A DNA stretch of 64,000 bases from Ditylenchus dipsaci (Eukaryota; Nematoda; Chromadorea; Rhabditida; Anguinidae). Below the pieces are notes generated by a model. That model was given only the letters and a program-made list of their open reading frames with translations, was not told the DNA's origin and ran no database searches. Made by a program: the position numbers and the translations under genes. Below are positions 13,101 through 24,404 of this stretch, in pieces. Each line of letters opens with the position of its first letter. The stretch's first letter is position 1. The stretch is from assembly GCA_004194705.1 (NCBI GenBank), contig SADC01001163.1, forward strand, positions 1 through 64,000, read 5' to 3'.

Positions 13101-13719
13101 CTTATTGATGGCCTTGCGTACATAGAAGCGTACATAGTTTAGCAGAAAAAAGTCAGCGTACACAGCTGAAAAATCTATGAAATTTGCACATTTAGAAGAT
13201 TTCTGGTGGAGGAGTGTCTTGGGCTACCCAATATTCTATCAAGTTCAGCACACGGCCTAGTTAGTCAACTTCAACTTTGAACTGCCGAAATTTCACCTTA
13301 CAGGGTCATGTCCAAAAATGTTTTTGTTTTCACTAACATTTCTGGACCGGTATCTAGATAGAAGATACAATATCCAGGTGATCCACTGGATGGCCAGATT
13401 CTCAACCCGGCATCTGTATACTCGACTTGAGATATAAGTCGTTTAGCCAATATCCAGATATTCAAGTTATATCCAGTTAGTTCACAACTGGTGTAAGAAC
13501 TACCATAATGGTGCAGTTTGTGAATTTCTTTAGTTTTTTTGTTATTTGAAAACATAAACTACTTTCTATCGGGCTTTTAACATTTTTCAAACTAACCATG
13601 GTGGTAGTGATAGAACAATGTTTCTGCTCTCCTTTTTCGTGGTGCTCAATATGCTGACTGAATTCAGAAAGGTTTATGGTGGTGTAGCCGCACTCTGCAC
13701 ATGCATTCAACTCTTCCAT
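7104..13719 (-). CDS. hbl-1: Hunchback-like C2H2 zinc-finger transcription factor, 9 exons
   Basis: Hunchback/Ikaros-type DNA-binding regulator, known in nematodes for developmental timing. Minus-strand exons: 13719-13597, 11233-10859, 10519-10492 (28 nt), 10418-10288, 10210-10070, 8989-8897, 8627-8149, 7743-7678, 7616-7104, all with GT/AG borders and mostly TTTCAG acceptors. About 649 residues. C2H2 fingers lie near residues 7-27, 149-170, 179-199, 207-227, 236-260, 269-290, 598-618 and 626-648. The last two form the paired C-terminal fingers of the family (CLPC...HKGLH, then CNLC...H-x5-H, closing in SSDHS). Residues 42-60 and 100-120 hold VKIE and IKEE, which fit the SUMO consensus. The start follows a TTCTAG that could serve as trans-splice acceptor. 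Exon 8627-8149 is 479 nt between two phase-0 junctions, so one base is missing, near 8328-8339. Intron 1 (2.4 kb) and others contain MITEs. An exon inside intron 1 could have been missed. Confidence 0.88.
8690..8875. repeat. Poly-C/poly-G repeat within hbl-1 intron
   Basis: The ends carry gcagccaggcgggggagggg and ccccccctcgtcagattttt, and a run of C of more than 14. A related copy is at 15405-15590, with the words gtcagga(tttt) and agcc shared. Loose terminal inversion (cagccaggcg / ctggctacgtccctgctg). Confidence 0.5.
9306..9930. mobile_element. TIR element in hbl-1 intron, gggacactagccccc words
   Basis: The left end gcgtacacggacgtttgccc and the right end gggcaaacgtcacgtaccgc are inverted. 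Both arms hold repeated gtttgcccccatcg and gacactagcccc words (three on the left, two on the right). The interior around 9460-9830 is AT-rich and non-coding. The insertion lies between the finger exons at 8989 and 10070. Confidence 0.75.
12270..12760. promoter_or_regulatory. Non-repetitive island in hbl-1 intron 1
   Basis: This stretch is free of the palindromic repeats that fill the surroundings, is relatively rich in C and G, and has no coding exon with splice sites. Placed in the first large intron of a developmental regulator, it is a candidate enhancer. This is inference from composition and position only. Confidence 0.3.
12835..13089. mobile_element. TACCGTA-family MITE in hbl-1 intron 1
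   Basis: The ends TACCGTATTCTCTCTAAT and ATTAGAGAGAATACGGTA are inverted. The arm word here is (a)ttatagaccc, doubled on the left and mirrored on the right. The core keeps the family segment gtatcttggagcagagatga...ttttcttaattctcactagctctaccgatcccactttt. Confidence 0.8.
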
Positions 13720-13875
13720 GGTTTAGCTAGAATAAAATATTTCAAAGTACGCTCTTTCGAGTTAGCGTCTCAAGATTCCGCTGAACTTAAGAAGTGGATG
13801 GTCAAACAATCTGGAAAAGGATAAATTAACGAAACTTTTTAAAAAATAATACAGAATAATTTAACGATATTATAC

Positions 13876-14423
13876 CCCCTACACAATGATCCGTTTTTCG
13901 TCCGCATCCGCACCGCATTTTTGGTGTTCACAATGCCTCTGCAATGCGGTTCGCATGCGGAACGCACTGCAGACCGCATCCGGATGCGGAAGACGTTGCG
14001 AAAGCGTGTTCACAATAGGCTTAGCGGATGTGGTGCGGAGGCCGATCCGGAAGCTTTCAAAAATTTTGAATTATGTTGTGGTATTGACGCCTATATTATT
14101 AACTCGAGATACTCTTGTTTTACTTTATTCGCCTGACACTTGATTTCTAAGACTTTAGAATAGTTATAATTGAAAAATTTAAGAAGTTTTACCATCTTAC
14201 CTTATATTTACATTTATGCATGAAATATTTAAGAAGATATAAATCAAAAAACAATACATACTGAGACACAGTATGTGCGGATGCATTGTGAACATCAAAA
14301 AACGGATGCGGTGCGGATGCGGAAACCGGTGCGGAACGCAAAAAAAAACAAATTTCATTGTGAACGCAATTCCGCATCCACACCGCATCCGCATGCGGAA
14401 GCGGAGCCATTGTGAACGTAGGG
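13876..14423. mobile_element. Palindrome built of cgcatccgcac words
   Basis: Both ends carry dense copies of (c)cgcatccgcac/gtgcggatgcgg in mixed orientations, interleaved with attgtgaac/gttcacaat. The middle (14050-14260) is plain AT-rich DNA. Loose outer symmetry of ccctac-acaatg at 13877 and cattgtgaacgtaggg at 14408. ORFs across it are repeat read-through. The region just upstream of hbl-1 (13720-13875) shows nothing else. Confidence 0.65.
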
Positions 14424-14829
14424 TCAGCTTCACAGCATTCAAAGGTAATATTCGAGTAACAATTGAAATTCATATTTAATATTTGGTAGGTTACGCTATT
14501 TTAGAATACATACGAGCTTAGCAAAATATCAAAGCATGAGTTGGGTCAGCGAGGGATTTTAAGAAAAAAATTCTCGTAATCAGGATCTAGCACAAAAAAA
14601 CATTTCATTAAGTCAAATGGTTTCAATCGGTCGCAAATTCAATGAAATATATACTTCATGCTTTGTAGGTAATTAGAACTAAGATTTGAATCCACAATAT
14701 ATTGATTTCCTGACAAACTATTGGGGTGTAGAGCTATAGAATTTTTTTGGTCTGGGAGGGGGAGGGATACTTGGCGGTTTATTTAATTAGAGGAAATACG
14801 GCATTTGAGATGAATTACCAATCCCATAC

Positions 14830-15260
14830 AGATAAATACAAATCAACTAGTAGACTGATTCCAAACCAAGGAATGGCCAACAGAATGGAGATAAACTATT
14901 AGTAACAAAAAAGGGGAAGTTGGTTTTGATTGTCCAAGTTTTTCTCCGCCCAGTCATCAACAAAAAGGGGTAGAGTCCCAGAAGAGAAAGAAAAATCAAC
15001 AAGTAAGTCTTATCTAATCTAGGAGGGGCTTGGCAAACAAGCAGGAAGGCACATGCACAAGGGATAATGGCAGGGCATGACCATTGGCTAGCTCTAATCA
15101 CTGGAATGCTAAGGGGATATCAGCACAATTGGGTGGACTGTCAAGAGTTGAGTGTGAAAGTGGTGTTTGATCCTTTCCAACAATTAGCTTTTGACCGACA
15201 CTCTAGCAATCATAAAGACAGTTTTGGGCGCGATCCCGCTAAAAAATCCTGCCAATAATT
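14830..15260. promoter_or_regulatory. Non-repetitive island upstream of hbl-1
   Basis: About 430 bp without inverted repeats, G+C higher than flanks, and no exon-like ORF with splice sites. Words such as ttggctagctctaatcactgg recur in style in the other islands (18470, 20000, 31600). A candidate distal regulatory module, by inference only. Confidence 0.25.
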
Positions 15261-15404
15261 ACACGCTGAATATCTGTTGGGGATTAAAGATCAGAAATTT
15301 TTAGCTAGAGAATAAAAAAATTGACGAGGATTTTGGAATGGCTTGAACATAGAAAAATTTATAGTGAGAAAAAATCGGCAGTAGATACGTAGTCATAGGC
15401 AGAC

Positions 15405-15590
15405 TCAGGGTGGGGGGAGGGGGACCTAGCGGGGCTATTCCCCTTCAGGATTTTTTTTAGCCTTTTTTAGTTTTTTAGCCTTATTTAGCTTTTTTTTGCC
15501 TTTTCGCCACCCCCTCCCGTCAGGATTTTTAGCCTATTTAGCCTCACCCTCCCCCCGTCCAAAAATCCTCGGTACGCCGATTTTAGGATT
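15405..15590. repeat. Poly-G/poly-C repeat, relative of 8690-8875
   Basis: Begins with gggtggggggagggggacc and ends with ccctccccccgtcc. The interior has iterated (tttt)agcc words and the phrase cccgtcaggatttt, shared with the hbl-1 intron copy. Confidence 0.5.
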
Positions 15591-15772
15591 TGAAAATAAA
15601 TGCAATATATATAGAAGGGCCCGCTGTAAAGAGCTTACGTTATAGAGAGAGTCGATTGCACTGTAAAAATGCAAATAAAAGAAATTAAAAAGATCTATTT
15701 GAAGTACAAAAGGGATCGAACACTCCAGTCATAATTAAGACATAGCAGCTTTTCATTCTAAAAATTATGGAA

Positions 15773-16462
15773 ATTAATTGGCAGGAATATGGTATACCAC
15801 ATGTTCCCAAAAGTAAGTTTTGACCCCTAATTCAAACGTTTCAGGTCGTAATTAGTACGAAAAACATGTTTTCCGGTGGCGGAAAGACATGTGCAAAAAA
15901 ATTTGACCGAAATCGACCAAAACCACAGAATGGGGTTCATGGTTCAATTTTTCAAACACGATGAAAAGTGTGCAACACCATAACAACCCACATGCTGACT
16001 TATATAAAGGCCCTGGGAATGGATCCAACATGCTGCTGTTTGCTCGGATTCTTTCCAGGGTGCGCTTGTGTCGTGGAGCTCAACCCTAACTGCCTTCGGC
16101 AGGCACCCTAATTCAATAGGAAGCCCTTTGGGGTACATTGTTCGGGCCAAGGGCTGACCCTTTATACACACCTGCCTGCCTTCGGCAGGCACTGGCATTG
16201 TTGAGGCGAAAGTGCTTTTTTTATGCAAGAAACAATGAGCAGATAAAAAACGGAGACGACGATTCAACAAGAAAATGAAAAAAATGAATTTTTGGTCAAA
16301 AATGTAGATTTTGAACACTTTTCAAAAAAATTTTTTTTGCTCCAGATGTCTTTCCGCCACCGGAAAACATGTTTTCCGTACTAATTACGACCTGAAACGT
16401 TTGAATTAGGGTCAAAACTTACTTTTGGGAACATGTGGTATACCATACTTTAGCCAATTAAT
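15773..16462. mobile_element. TIR element with about 130-bp arms and GC-rich cargo
   Basis: 15773-15905 returns inverted at 16335-16462: ggtataccacatgttcccaa, cgtttcaggtcgtaattagt and ccggtggcggaaagacat all have mirrored partners. The spacer is GC-rich from 16000 to 16210 and holds two ctgccttcggcaggca hairpins (about 16090 and 16172). An ORF of 124 codons on the minus strand crosses it but has no domain I recognise and begins and ends within arm-like sequence, so it is not called as a gene. Confidence 0.75.
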
Positions 16463-16824
16463 TTTTTTGGTATATGAAAATGTCAGATTAACAGTATTAT
16501 TACGTCAATTAATTTTATGACTTTTAAATATATAAATATACCGTATATTCTCTCTTAATCTGAAACATTAAAGCAGCTTAGGTCGAAACTAAACATCTAT
16601 AGCATCATTATGAAAATGAGGAGAGGCAAATTATTCAGTTAGACTAAGGAAACTACGATAGAAATATTTTTGTTAAAACTTTTTAAAAGACTTCTCTATT
16701 ATTAGAAGAAAAAAACGCTAGCCTAGAAGTAATTTTTTTCACAATTTGTAAAAGAAATGATGAGAAAATAAAAAAGAATACCGTCGAAATTTTGTTAAAA
16801 AGACATTGCCGTCTCCGACAACGG

Positions 16825-16995
16825 TTGTCCCCCGCCAATTCAAATTATTTTCCTAATCATTGAACTTCTGTGCGGATTTTTCAACTTAGATAAATAAAAT
16901 TCTAGGTATTGTTTTATTAGAAACCAAGTTGAAAAGTCCGTACAGAAGTTCAATGATTGAGGCAAAAAATTCAATTGGCGGGGATAATTCATGGT
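16825..16995. mobile_element. MITE with cattgaacttctgt core, copy 1
   Basis: Arms run cccgccaattcaaat...cattgaacttctgtgcggat and mirror near 16930-16990. The spacer aaataaaattctaggtattg is AT-rich. Copy 2 is at 62873-63119 with the same inner arm and different outer arm. Confidence 0.75.
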
Positions 16996-17077
16996 CCTTC
17001 AAACCCATAAGATTTATACTCTTAGATAACGTATTCGGTCTATTAAAGCCACCACTTTTAATAGAGCCTAACGACAT

Positions 17078-18173
17078 CCAACTCGTATCAATCCCAACTC
17101 GCATGTCCCAACTCGTCTCAATCCCAACTCGTCTCATCCCAACTCGTCTCAATTTTTTCTGGTCCTAATTTCGACTCGTCCTAATCTTATATACTAACTA
17201 ATACCGGTGGAAAGTATTTTGACTAATCGCCTCCTCCCCTCCCCACACCTGTTTAAAAAATGGTTGTAATAGTTGAGTCTCAATAAATCTCCGCCCCCGA
17301 AAACTCCGATTTGATGACAGTTTATTGCGGATGGCGATTTTTCGGGACCCGACTAAAGGTCGAAAGGCCCTAATTTTATACTCTTTCTTATTACAAGCAA
17401 ACAGGTTGAATCGAAAATAAAGGCAAATGAAAAACAAATTAAGGCGACATATTCAACAAAAATTCATTTTTTACAAAGCAAGGCAATGGTTAAATCACAA
17501 ACCCCGAATAAAAAGTGATTTTCCCGTCTTTTTCATGTGGTTAAATCGATCCCCGCTCTGTGCATCGTAGAAGGAAGTTTTCCTCGTTCAGCAAAGATTC
17601 ATAATCCGGGACAATCGAAAAAAGCTTTCGTCGAGCACGACCAAATGCTTTCGAAGTTGCCTTCGGTTGGCTACACTTGCTTGTCTAGCTTCCACAAAAA
17701 ATTCTAAAAGAAACCTAAAATTGAGAAAGAAAAGCCAAAATATCCACACATTTTTACTTCGATTGACATTGCACATGGCACTTTCTCTTTCTTCCAGCGA
17801 TCAACAAGTGAACGGCAACCTGTGCAAGCGTAGCAATCAACTTTAAAGCCATTGTAGATGCTGGACCACGTATAGCACATATTTGGGTCATCTGCTTGCG
17901 TGACTGCCAGCTTTTTATACCCTATACGGTGCGAGTAAAATTGTGAATTGATCGCTGCCATCTGAAAAATTAGAACTTATACTCCTATGATAATAATGAA
18001 AACAGAAATTAGATCACTCAGGACATAATTTCTTCAGGAAAGGCTCCACCAATGAATAAAGCATGGATTTGAAGTAAAAATAAAAAATTTTAACCATGTT
18101 ACGGTCTTAAATGAAGACGAGTTAAAATAAGGACGAGGTAAAATTGAGACGAGTTGGGATTGATACGAGTTGG
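17078..18173. mobile_element. TIR-bounded segment with caactcgtctcaatc words and internal exons
   Basis: The left end (17078-17175) repeats the word caactcgtctcaatcc at least four times. The right end (18115-18173) carries the same words inverted, down to ccaactcgtatcaatcccaa on both sides. Between them lies 900 bp with a broken two-exon coding fragment. Either a transposon carrying host sequence or two word arrays flanking a host remnant. Confidence 0.55.
17533..17961 (-). pseudogene. Broken two-exon Cys-containing coding fragment
   Basis: Exon 17961-17758 starts with ATG right after an ATTTTTCAG acceptor and ends at GAA/GTAAAA, giving 68 residues. It contains an aromatic patch (CYTWSSIYNGF) and a CYACTGC motif followed by basic residues. 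A TTTTAG acceptor near 17713 leads to a second block; a readable frame with a basic helix-like stretch (GRARRKLF) runs to a stop near 17533, but not in phase with exon 1, so at least one shift or stop intervenes. The layout recalls FLYWCH-like zinc-binding modules common in nematodes, but I am not sure of the family. It lies inside the TIR-bounded segment 17078-18173. Confidence 0.35.
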
Positions 18174-18184
18174 TTTTTACCATA

Positions 18185-18358
18185 GAGCCATCCCTTCCGC
18201 CCTTAAACTCAGCCTTATGCAAAAATTTTGCAAATCTGTTGTTTGCGATTTTTCTTAATTACCACGATCCCTACCGATTTCACTTTTCACTCAAAATTCC
18301 AATTTTCGGGCATTTAAAAAATAAAGCGACCGGTGGCTCTTTAGAGGAAATACGGTAC
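18185..18358. mobile_element. TACCGTA-family MITE, left-truncated
   Basis: The right end ctttagaggaaatacggtac is typical, and the core ttttcttaattaccacgatc matches the family. No left TACCGTA end is visible; it abuts the segment ending at 18173. Confidence 0.6.
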
Positions 18359-18469
18359 CTAGAGTTTTACATTTCATGGATTCTAGGTTCTCCTACTTAT
18401 GGAGACCATAAATTAAGTTTGGTCGCACTTGTAAGTTTGATTCGTCAGTAATACGACGTGATGGAAAAC

Positions 18470-19110
18470 GTCCCGCCCAGTTCAGCGCAAATACTTCCAG
18501 CCTTCAAACTAATATATCACCTGCCTGTAATAATCCGCTCCTATCCTACCTCCTGCACTTCAAAATATCAACACAAATGAAAGAGAGATTGACAAATTTA
18601 ACCGGATAAAAAAGGAAAAGTAATTAAGACATTATTGTCATCCAGCAACCTGCTGCTGCTCCTGCCTGCCAACATTGGCCCAGCTTAAGCTGGCTTAAGA
18701 GGGGCAGGCTCAAGGACAAACATTGCTACCCAGAATTTGAGTGGCGGTTGAGTGCAATCCGATGGATCCAGTGCTGCTTCCGCCGGCTCCTGTCCACTCA
18801 TCAAAGGTCCCCCACCCTACTCTCCAATCCACTCAAATCAGAAGAGCCAACAACAGGAGAAGGGGTCAGTAGCGGCCAATCTTTTGCCTTCTTGCAATCC
18901 ACCTTTTTGGGCCAGTTCAGCTTCTCCTTTCACCTCTACAGCTCATCCCAATGCAAACAGGGGAACGGTTTAATGGGCAGCTTGAGGATGGTCAGGGACT
19001 TTTGTCTTTTGATCAAACGGCTAAGGAGGTAGGCAAAGAAAGATTTCGAGAGGTAACAAACCCAGGAACTGACCGTTGGAATAGAGCCAATAAGGTATGG
19101 GAATGGGAAG
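18470..19110. promoter_or_regulatory. GC-richer island, candidate regulatory or unrecognised exon
   Basis: Non-repetitive, with words such as ccagcaacctgctgctgctcc and a ttaagctggcttaa palindrome. A plus-strand frame at 18752-18973 reads as a Ser/Pro/Gln-rich peptide that could be coding, but no convincing splice sites or start support it. Distance to hbl-1 start is about 5 kb; a distal enhancer of hbl-1 is the simplest guess. Confidence 0.3.
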
Positions 19111-19999
19111 AGGACAAATTAGAAGGCTAGCTGATGGCAACAACATAGGACGCAAAATTGGATAGTGCACATGTTTCAAATAATGACAATAAGAGTTTGA
19201 CATCAATGTCCCTCTGGTTTTGAAAAAGCCGCTTCTAAAAGGAAAAGTGACCGTTAAATTTAAGTGTAGCGAATTCGGAAACACTGTATAGGGCCAAGTT
19301 TGAAAATTTTCATCCAACTAGCCAGCCAGTATAACTGCGAGTCTAAAAACATCGGTTCATGTCCAACTACCTATTGTGAATCAAACCTTATCAATAAAAG
19401 TTCAAATGTGTTCGTAAGATGATCAAGTCAAGAAAACACAACCAGAATTTATATGATCTAAAACCTAAAAATTAGTAGGTTTCCTGCAGGCGGAAGGAAA
19501 AATATTTTAATCCACTTTTTGGCGACAGATAGAGCTGATTTTTTCAGGACCAGTCCCTCTCAAGTATGCTAACTGATCCTCAAAAGTCAGCTTCATCCGC
19601 CGCCAAAATAGTGGTTCAAAAAAGTTTTCCTCCTGCGGACACTTAGCTAAATGTCCGCAGAAGGAATTTTCAACTTGAAAATTATTCGAAACATTTTTTT
19701 GTATATTTTTTTCTAATATAGTTTTCTACCGGATGTTTCAAAAGTTCCCGATACCTTTTAAACAGCTGTATTAGCTTTTTTAATTTGGAAAAATTTAAAT
19801 AGAAATTGTTAAAAAAACAAGGACACCCAAAAAAATTACAGGTCATTTTTTGTCTAGAAGTTAAAATTAAAAAACCAGTCTACAAAATTTTTTATGATTC
19901 TCCTGCTATTTCGAATCGGACTACTTTAAAAAAATACCATAACAAATAATCGGAACCAAACTTTTCAGACGACTCTCTAATCCAATGCCTTGGAAGCAA

Positions 20000-20300
20000 G
20001 GCTTGTGCAAATGTGTTCCTCTTTTCCAAAACTATTTACGCCTTTGTTAACCACAAACCATTCACTCCTTCATTTAAATGGTCGCTTAGAAGTTCACAAA
20101 AAACGCCTGGCTCTACTGCTGGCCAATTGAATTTACAATCGACTTGGTGCTTCCTCTTCCATTCTTATCACACATCCAATCTCCACCCTTCTCCAAATCA
20201 GCCAGGCTTAGTAATAGTATTAGTAACAAAAAAGAACACAGCCAGCAGCCGAATAATCAGTAGTAGGACCGACATACACAAAACGATTGGTCCACCAACA
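20000..20300. promoter_or_regulatory. Non-repetitive island upstream of hbl-1
   Basis: No inverted repeat or transposon word is seen. It contains ctgctggccaattgaattta and a run of C-rich words. No exon structure. The flanking sequence 19110-20000 is AT-rich with only a weak inverted pair around 19485-19650 (ctgcaggcggaagg / cctcctgcgg). Confidence 0.25.
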
Positions 20301-20602
20301 AAGGGTTTTCCACAAAAAAAATCGAAGTACAAAGCGATCTTCCAAAAAAGCTGCTTTAATCGCACAATTGGGGCAAAAACATTGGAAATCACATGAGGAA
20401 TTCGGCTTTACAAAAGTAACCAAATTCAATTTTTTAAATTTCTTCTTTTGCAAAAGACCTATATTTATTTACAAACAAAAGCATTCAGGTGGTCTGAAAA
20501 GTCTTGAACAATCAAATAGCAGAATTTTTTCAATAGTCCTTAGTCGCCGGGATATCTAAGGGAAATGACTGTAAGTTAGAGACACTAGAATTAAGAAAGG
20601 AA

Positions 20603-20705
20603 TACCGTGTTTTCTTCTAATTAGCGCCCCCTCTCCAATAAGCTCCCATTCTGGACTAAAGTTGAAAAATAAGCGCTTCAGGTGCTCAATAGAGAAAATA
20701 CGGTA
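20603..20705. mobile_element. Short TACCGTA-family MITE
   Basis: Left end taccgtgttttcttctaatt, right end aatagagaaaatacggta. The arm words are agcgcccc and taagcgctt. It lacks the long core of other copies. Confidence 0.65.
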
Positions 20706-21439
20706 CCAATATAGCCATATTTTGGCAACCAATAAAATTGAAATGTTTTGCTTTGAGATTTGGATTTTCGGGGACATTTGGCAACTAAAACTCCTCAGAA
20801 TAATAAGTAATTTTATACTAAAGTGTAAAAAATTTGGAAAAAACTTTTTGAGCTGGAAATTGTCGTGGGTTCGATTCCCAGTCGGATCATACCTGTTTTA
20901 CAAAATTTACAAAATCAGATATAAAATAACTGATAAAACTGAGACAGGAAGTTGATGTTGGAATAGTAGTAATAATAATGAGGAGGAGTAGCACTACACA
21001 CTCACACAATCCCATAAATCCCTGCAATAGTGGTGGTGGCAGTAAATGGCAAAGGTATTTGGATCTGTTTCCTTCTTTCAGTTTTTTCTCTTCCAGGATA
21101 ATCCCTCAACTTTTGCGATTGCATCAATTTTTAGTGGTAGTTGCCCAATTTAGGTAGAATTGGGGCCAACCTGTCCTACTACTATATTGTATATCTGGCT
21201 ATATTGCAGTAAATCTCTAGGTTTTTAGGAATAATGGTCGGCGTAATTACAACACCGTATTTTTTCTAATAAAGACCAATCAGACCCTTGAGAGCCTGTG
21301 TCTCGGCGTAGAGTCAATATTTTGTAGAGCTGTACCTGCATTTGCCGGGAATTTCGGCGCCCAAAATTTTTTCGAAACGCCGCCTTCGCAGGCGGCGGAG
21401 GCGAGGGAAATTCCAAAAGACGGGAGAAGTGGAGGCGAG

Positions 21440-21880
21440 ATTGAAAATTTTCGCTGTCATGCAACTATGATTAAGTCGACTTCCCAAACAAGCCCTACCA
21501 GAAAGCGAATGTCGTCCTTGATCAAATCTAAAAAGTTGATGGGTGGTGTAATTAAAAACCTTCTTTCACTGCCACTTTATTCCTTATTTTTTCCCAGTAG
21601 TACTTATCAGGAAGATGGGCTTAGAAGAAGACCACTAATTTGTGGGTGGAAAACATTTATTATCCATAATCTTCTTCCCAGACAGTATCCTCCCTCTCCC
21701 TATTAAACACCGCAATCAGCCAAGGCCATCTTTTCCTTCTTCCTCAATGTGTCCAAACGAAAAGTGTTTAAGAGAGTTTAGGAGCGGAGGAGGATATTGG
21801 ATAGTTGGAAGAGAGGGCACTCCCTGTAACTTCTATTATTACATTGGCCTCTCCACTACTTTTTACTGTTTATGATTTGA
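21440..21880. promoter_or_regulatory. Non-repetitive island upstream of hbl-1
   Basis: About 440 bp free of palindromes, with C-rich words and no exon borders around its ORFs. Just before it, 21248-21430 holds a degraded TACCGTA-type left end and a gccgccttcgcaggcggcgg hairpin. Confidence 0.25.
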
Positions 21881-22489
21881 GAAGTGAATGAATTATAGCA
21901 AACGAAGCATGAGATCAAGAAAAAAGTACACTGAGTAAGAGGATGTAAAACTTATGTACTAACATGTAAGGGAACCGGGAAGGAATTGAATAAAGTCTTA
22001 GTTTATCAAATTGTTTACTGCCTAAATGTTGTCGCTTACGAAAAAAAAGTTTACACCTTGCCAACTGTCTTCAAATTTTTTCGATACTCGTACTTTATTT
22101 ACCTCAATGTCCGTCTGTCCGTTACCTTTTTAAGCAAGGCTGCTACAACAGAGTGCATGAAAGAAGAAAAAATAGGAAAGAAAAAAACATACAATTTTTT
22201 GCGCTTCAGCTTTCGTTAAACCATGACCAAATAAAATACTGAAACCGCCCGAAAAAAGTGCGTTTGATCACCCAAGCAACTGGTCAACTTTATAGTACAG
22301 TACACGCTCTATATAAGATACCCTGGAAGTTCTTTTCCACCTTGGTTCCGACACTTTTTTTAACTTCATTTCTGAAATGTCTTGCCGAATTTGATTTGTC
22401 AGTCTAGTCGGAAATTTCGCAAGGATTTTGATTTTGCTGGTTGTTTTTGATTAATTATATAATTTTGCCATCTCCATATTAAGATACTT

Positions 22490-22703
22490 CCAAATCTTAA
22501 TAAGGGACTTTGAGGATTGATATCTCAGCCCAGAGAATTTTTTTTCGCAAAGCAGTTTCTTGCGTTTTCTTAACTCCCACGAGCTCTACTGACTCCGCTT
22601 TTTGGATTTTGAATTTTCACTTTTAAGATCGGCCTGAAAGTTTTCAGATTTTCGGGCATCCGAAAAATAAGGCGGCCGGCCGCCTTATTGAAGGAAACAC
22701 GGT
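22490..22703. mobile_element. TACCGTA-family MITE, degraded left end
   Basis: Contains the family core ttttcttaactcccacgagctctac, the arm words cttaataaggg and gccgccttattgaagg, and the right end aaggaaacacggt. Confidence 0.6.
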
Positions 22704-23019
22704 TTTTAAAAACCCAATATACAAATCTGACAAAAAAACAACTTATATCTGCACGATTTAGAAAATGAAGCCAATAAAGTATCGGGTTGTAATGATTGAA
22801 CGAATTAAGAACATAGAAAATAGTTTCTATATTCAGTGCAGACTAAGGTTTCCAATTTTGCGGGTCGTCCTTCCAAATTAAGTGGCAGAGTTGGATTTGG
22901 TCACTTTTTATGTGCTGTTCGGTAAAAATCTTTTTACGAACTCTTTGCAAATATTTCATTTAGCATATCGGGTGCACCTAATCTCTTACAAATTTTTCAT
23001 CTACAAAAACAAAACTTAC

Positions 23020-23740
23020 AAATGGGGCACCTGCTAAGAATATAATCTTGCACCCCAACATGGATCCATCCAACCTTCTAAACACTCGCAATCAAGGACG
23101 TTTTCCAAATTGGAGACTCAATTGCCCAACAACTACTGACAGGCAACCGCCACAAACAACAGTAAAGAAGAAGAAAATAAAAAGTTCGAAAAAGTCAAAG
23201 AGGTGACAGATTGGAGGACACATACCATTCCTGACTTCCACCGAAACAATTAGTTGAGTCGAAGCATCCTCCACTGCAGGAGAATCGGTTAATGTTGGTT
23301 GGGCCGCGGAAGCCCAGAAGAGGTGGAGCAGGAAGCAAAAAATACAGGAAAATTGGTCTTGGGTTGAACAAGTAGGAAAACAGAAATCAGCTCCAATTAA
23401 GGAAGAATTAGTGGAGGAGAGTCCTTCAACAATTAAATCATTTCAAGTAAAAGTTTCTTCTTTCTTCTTCAATTTCCTTGCCTGCTCCACCCACTATTCT
23501 GTGATGGTCTTTTTTGCTAGTGCAGTAGATCCATTGATAAGAGAAAGAGATGGACTGTTGGCCTTGGCGAGCATTTTCTTCTTTTTTCTGCCATCCAGAA
23601 GAAGTAGAGGGGCAGGCCTGCAGGGGTCATCATCAATTACTTGGATTGTGAAAAAGAGCCTTTCTCCAAGGACTCCGCTCACTGACTACTAAACCAATTT
23701 GTCCTTCAAGGAGTAGCGGAGGTGAAATGGTGTGCAGAAA
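23020..23740. promoter_or_regulatory. Non-repetitive island upstream of hbl-1
   Basis: A 700-bp stretch without repeats and with a denser, mixed composition (for example ggcagcctgcaggggtcatcatc). Both strands show ORFs of 60-93 codons with no domain or splice support. Candidate regulatory DNA by composition and position. Confidence 0.25.
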
Positions 23741-23832
23741 ATTTAGTTACAACGGTTGCGAAAGAAGTTCCGACAATAGCTGCAAAATTTAAATACGTTA
23801 TACAAAAGATAATTGATTTTTTGATCGATTGA

Positions 23833-24170
23833 TTACCGTATAACCTGTACCAATCCCCCATGGCGGATTAATGTTCAACCCCTGAAAAATTTGGAAATTG
23901 TAAATTAAAAATGGCTTTAACTCTGGAATCGTAGTCAAAAAATGAAGGATGGGGGATTATTAGAGGTTATACGGCATAAGCTTCAGACCGTATTTTTCTC
24001 TAATAACTCCCCCGGGCGTATTATTGCGTATTAAGAATGGTTTGAAGAGTGGAATTGGTATAGCTCGTGGGAGTTAAGAAAATGCTGTAAACAGCTTAGC
24101 AAAATATTGACTCTGAGCTGAGATATAGGTCCTCAAAGTTGAGACGAGGAGTTATTAGAGAAAATATGTT
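23833..24170. mobile_element. Two adjacent TACCGTA-family MITEs
   Basis: Copy one (23833-23978) has ends taccgtataacctgtaccaa and ttattagaggttatacggca with the arm word atccccca/gggggatt. Copy two (23986-24170) has ends accgtatttttctctaataa and ttattagagaaaatatg with the arm word actcccccggg/gaggag; its core is in reverse orientation (gagctgagatataggtcctc). Confidence 0.7.
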
Positions 24171-24404
24171 AAGTTCATAATTCGAACGAAATTAACAAAA
24201 ATTTAGGCTAAAGTGCATTATCAGCAGTCCACCCAAAATGATGTTTATTCAATGTTTTGAAGCATTTAACGAAGACATGTTTTAAGGTGAGGCAAAAGCA
24301 TTTGCGAGAAAAGAAAATTTTTGACTGAAAATAGACTTTTTGCCTTGGGGGACCAAGGTAAACTAACCTAAACAGGTACCTGGATACCCTAAAAAGATAG
24401 GATT

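Noticed and set aside
16003..16040. Similarity to the 3' part of 5S rRNA (ggccctgggaatgg)
   Set aside because: The match is short and the rest of 5S is absent.
15944..16318. 124-codon minus-strand ORF
   Set aside because: Starts and ends within the inverted arms of a repeat element and encodes no recognisable domain.
18752..18973. Ser/Pro-rich ORF that looks partly coding
   Set aside because: Composition is suggestive, but there is no exon border or neighbouring exon. Left as an island of possible regulatory DNA.
20862..20892. tRNA-like T-arm (gggttcgattccca)
   Set aside because: The B-box is good, but no A-box, anticodon arm or acceptor stem is found upstream. At most a decayed tRNA-derived SINE.
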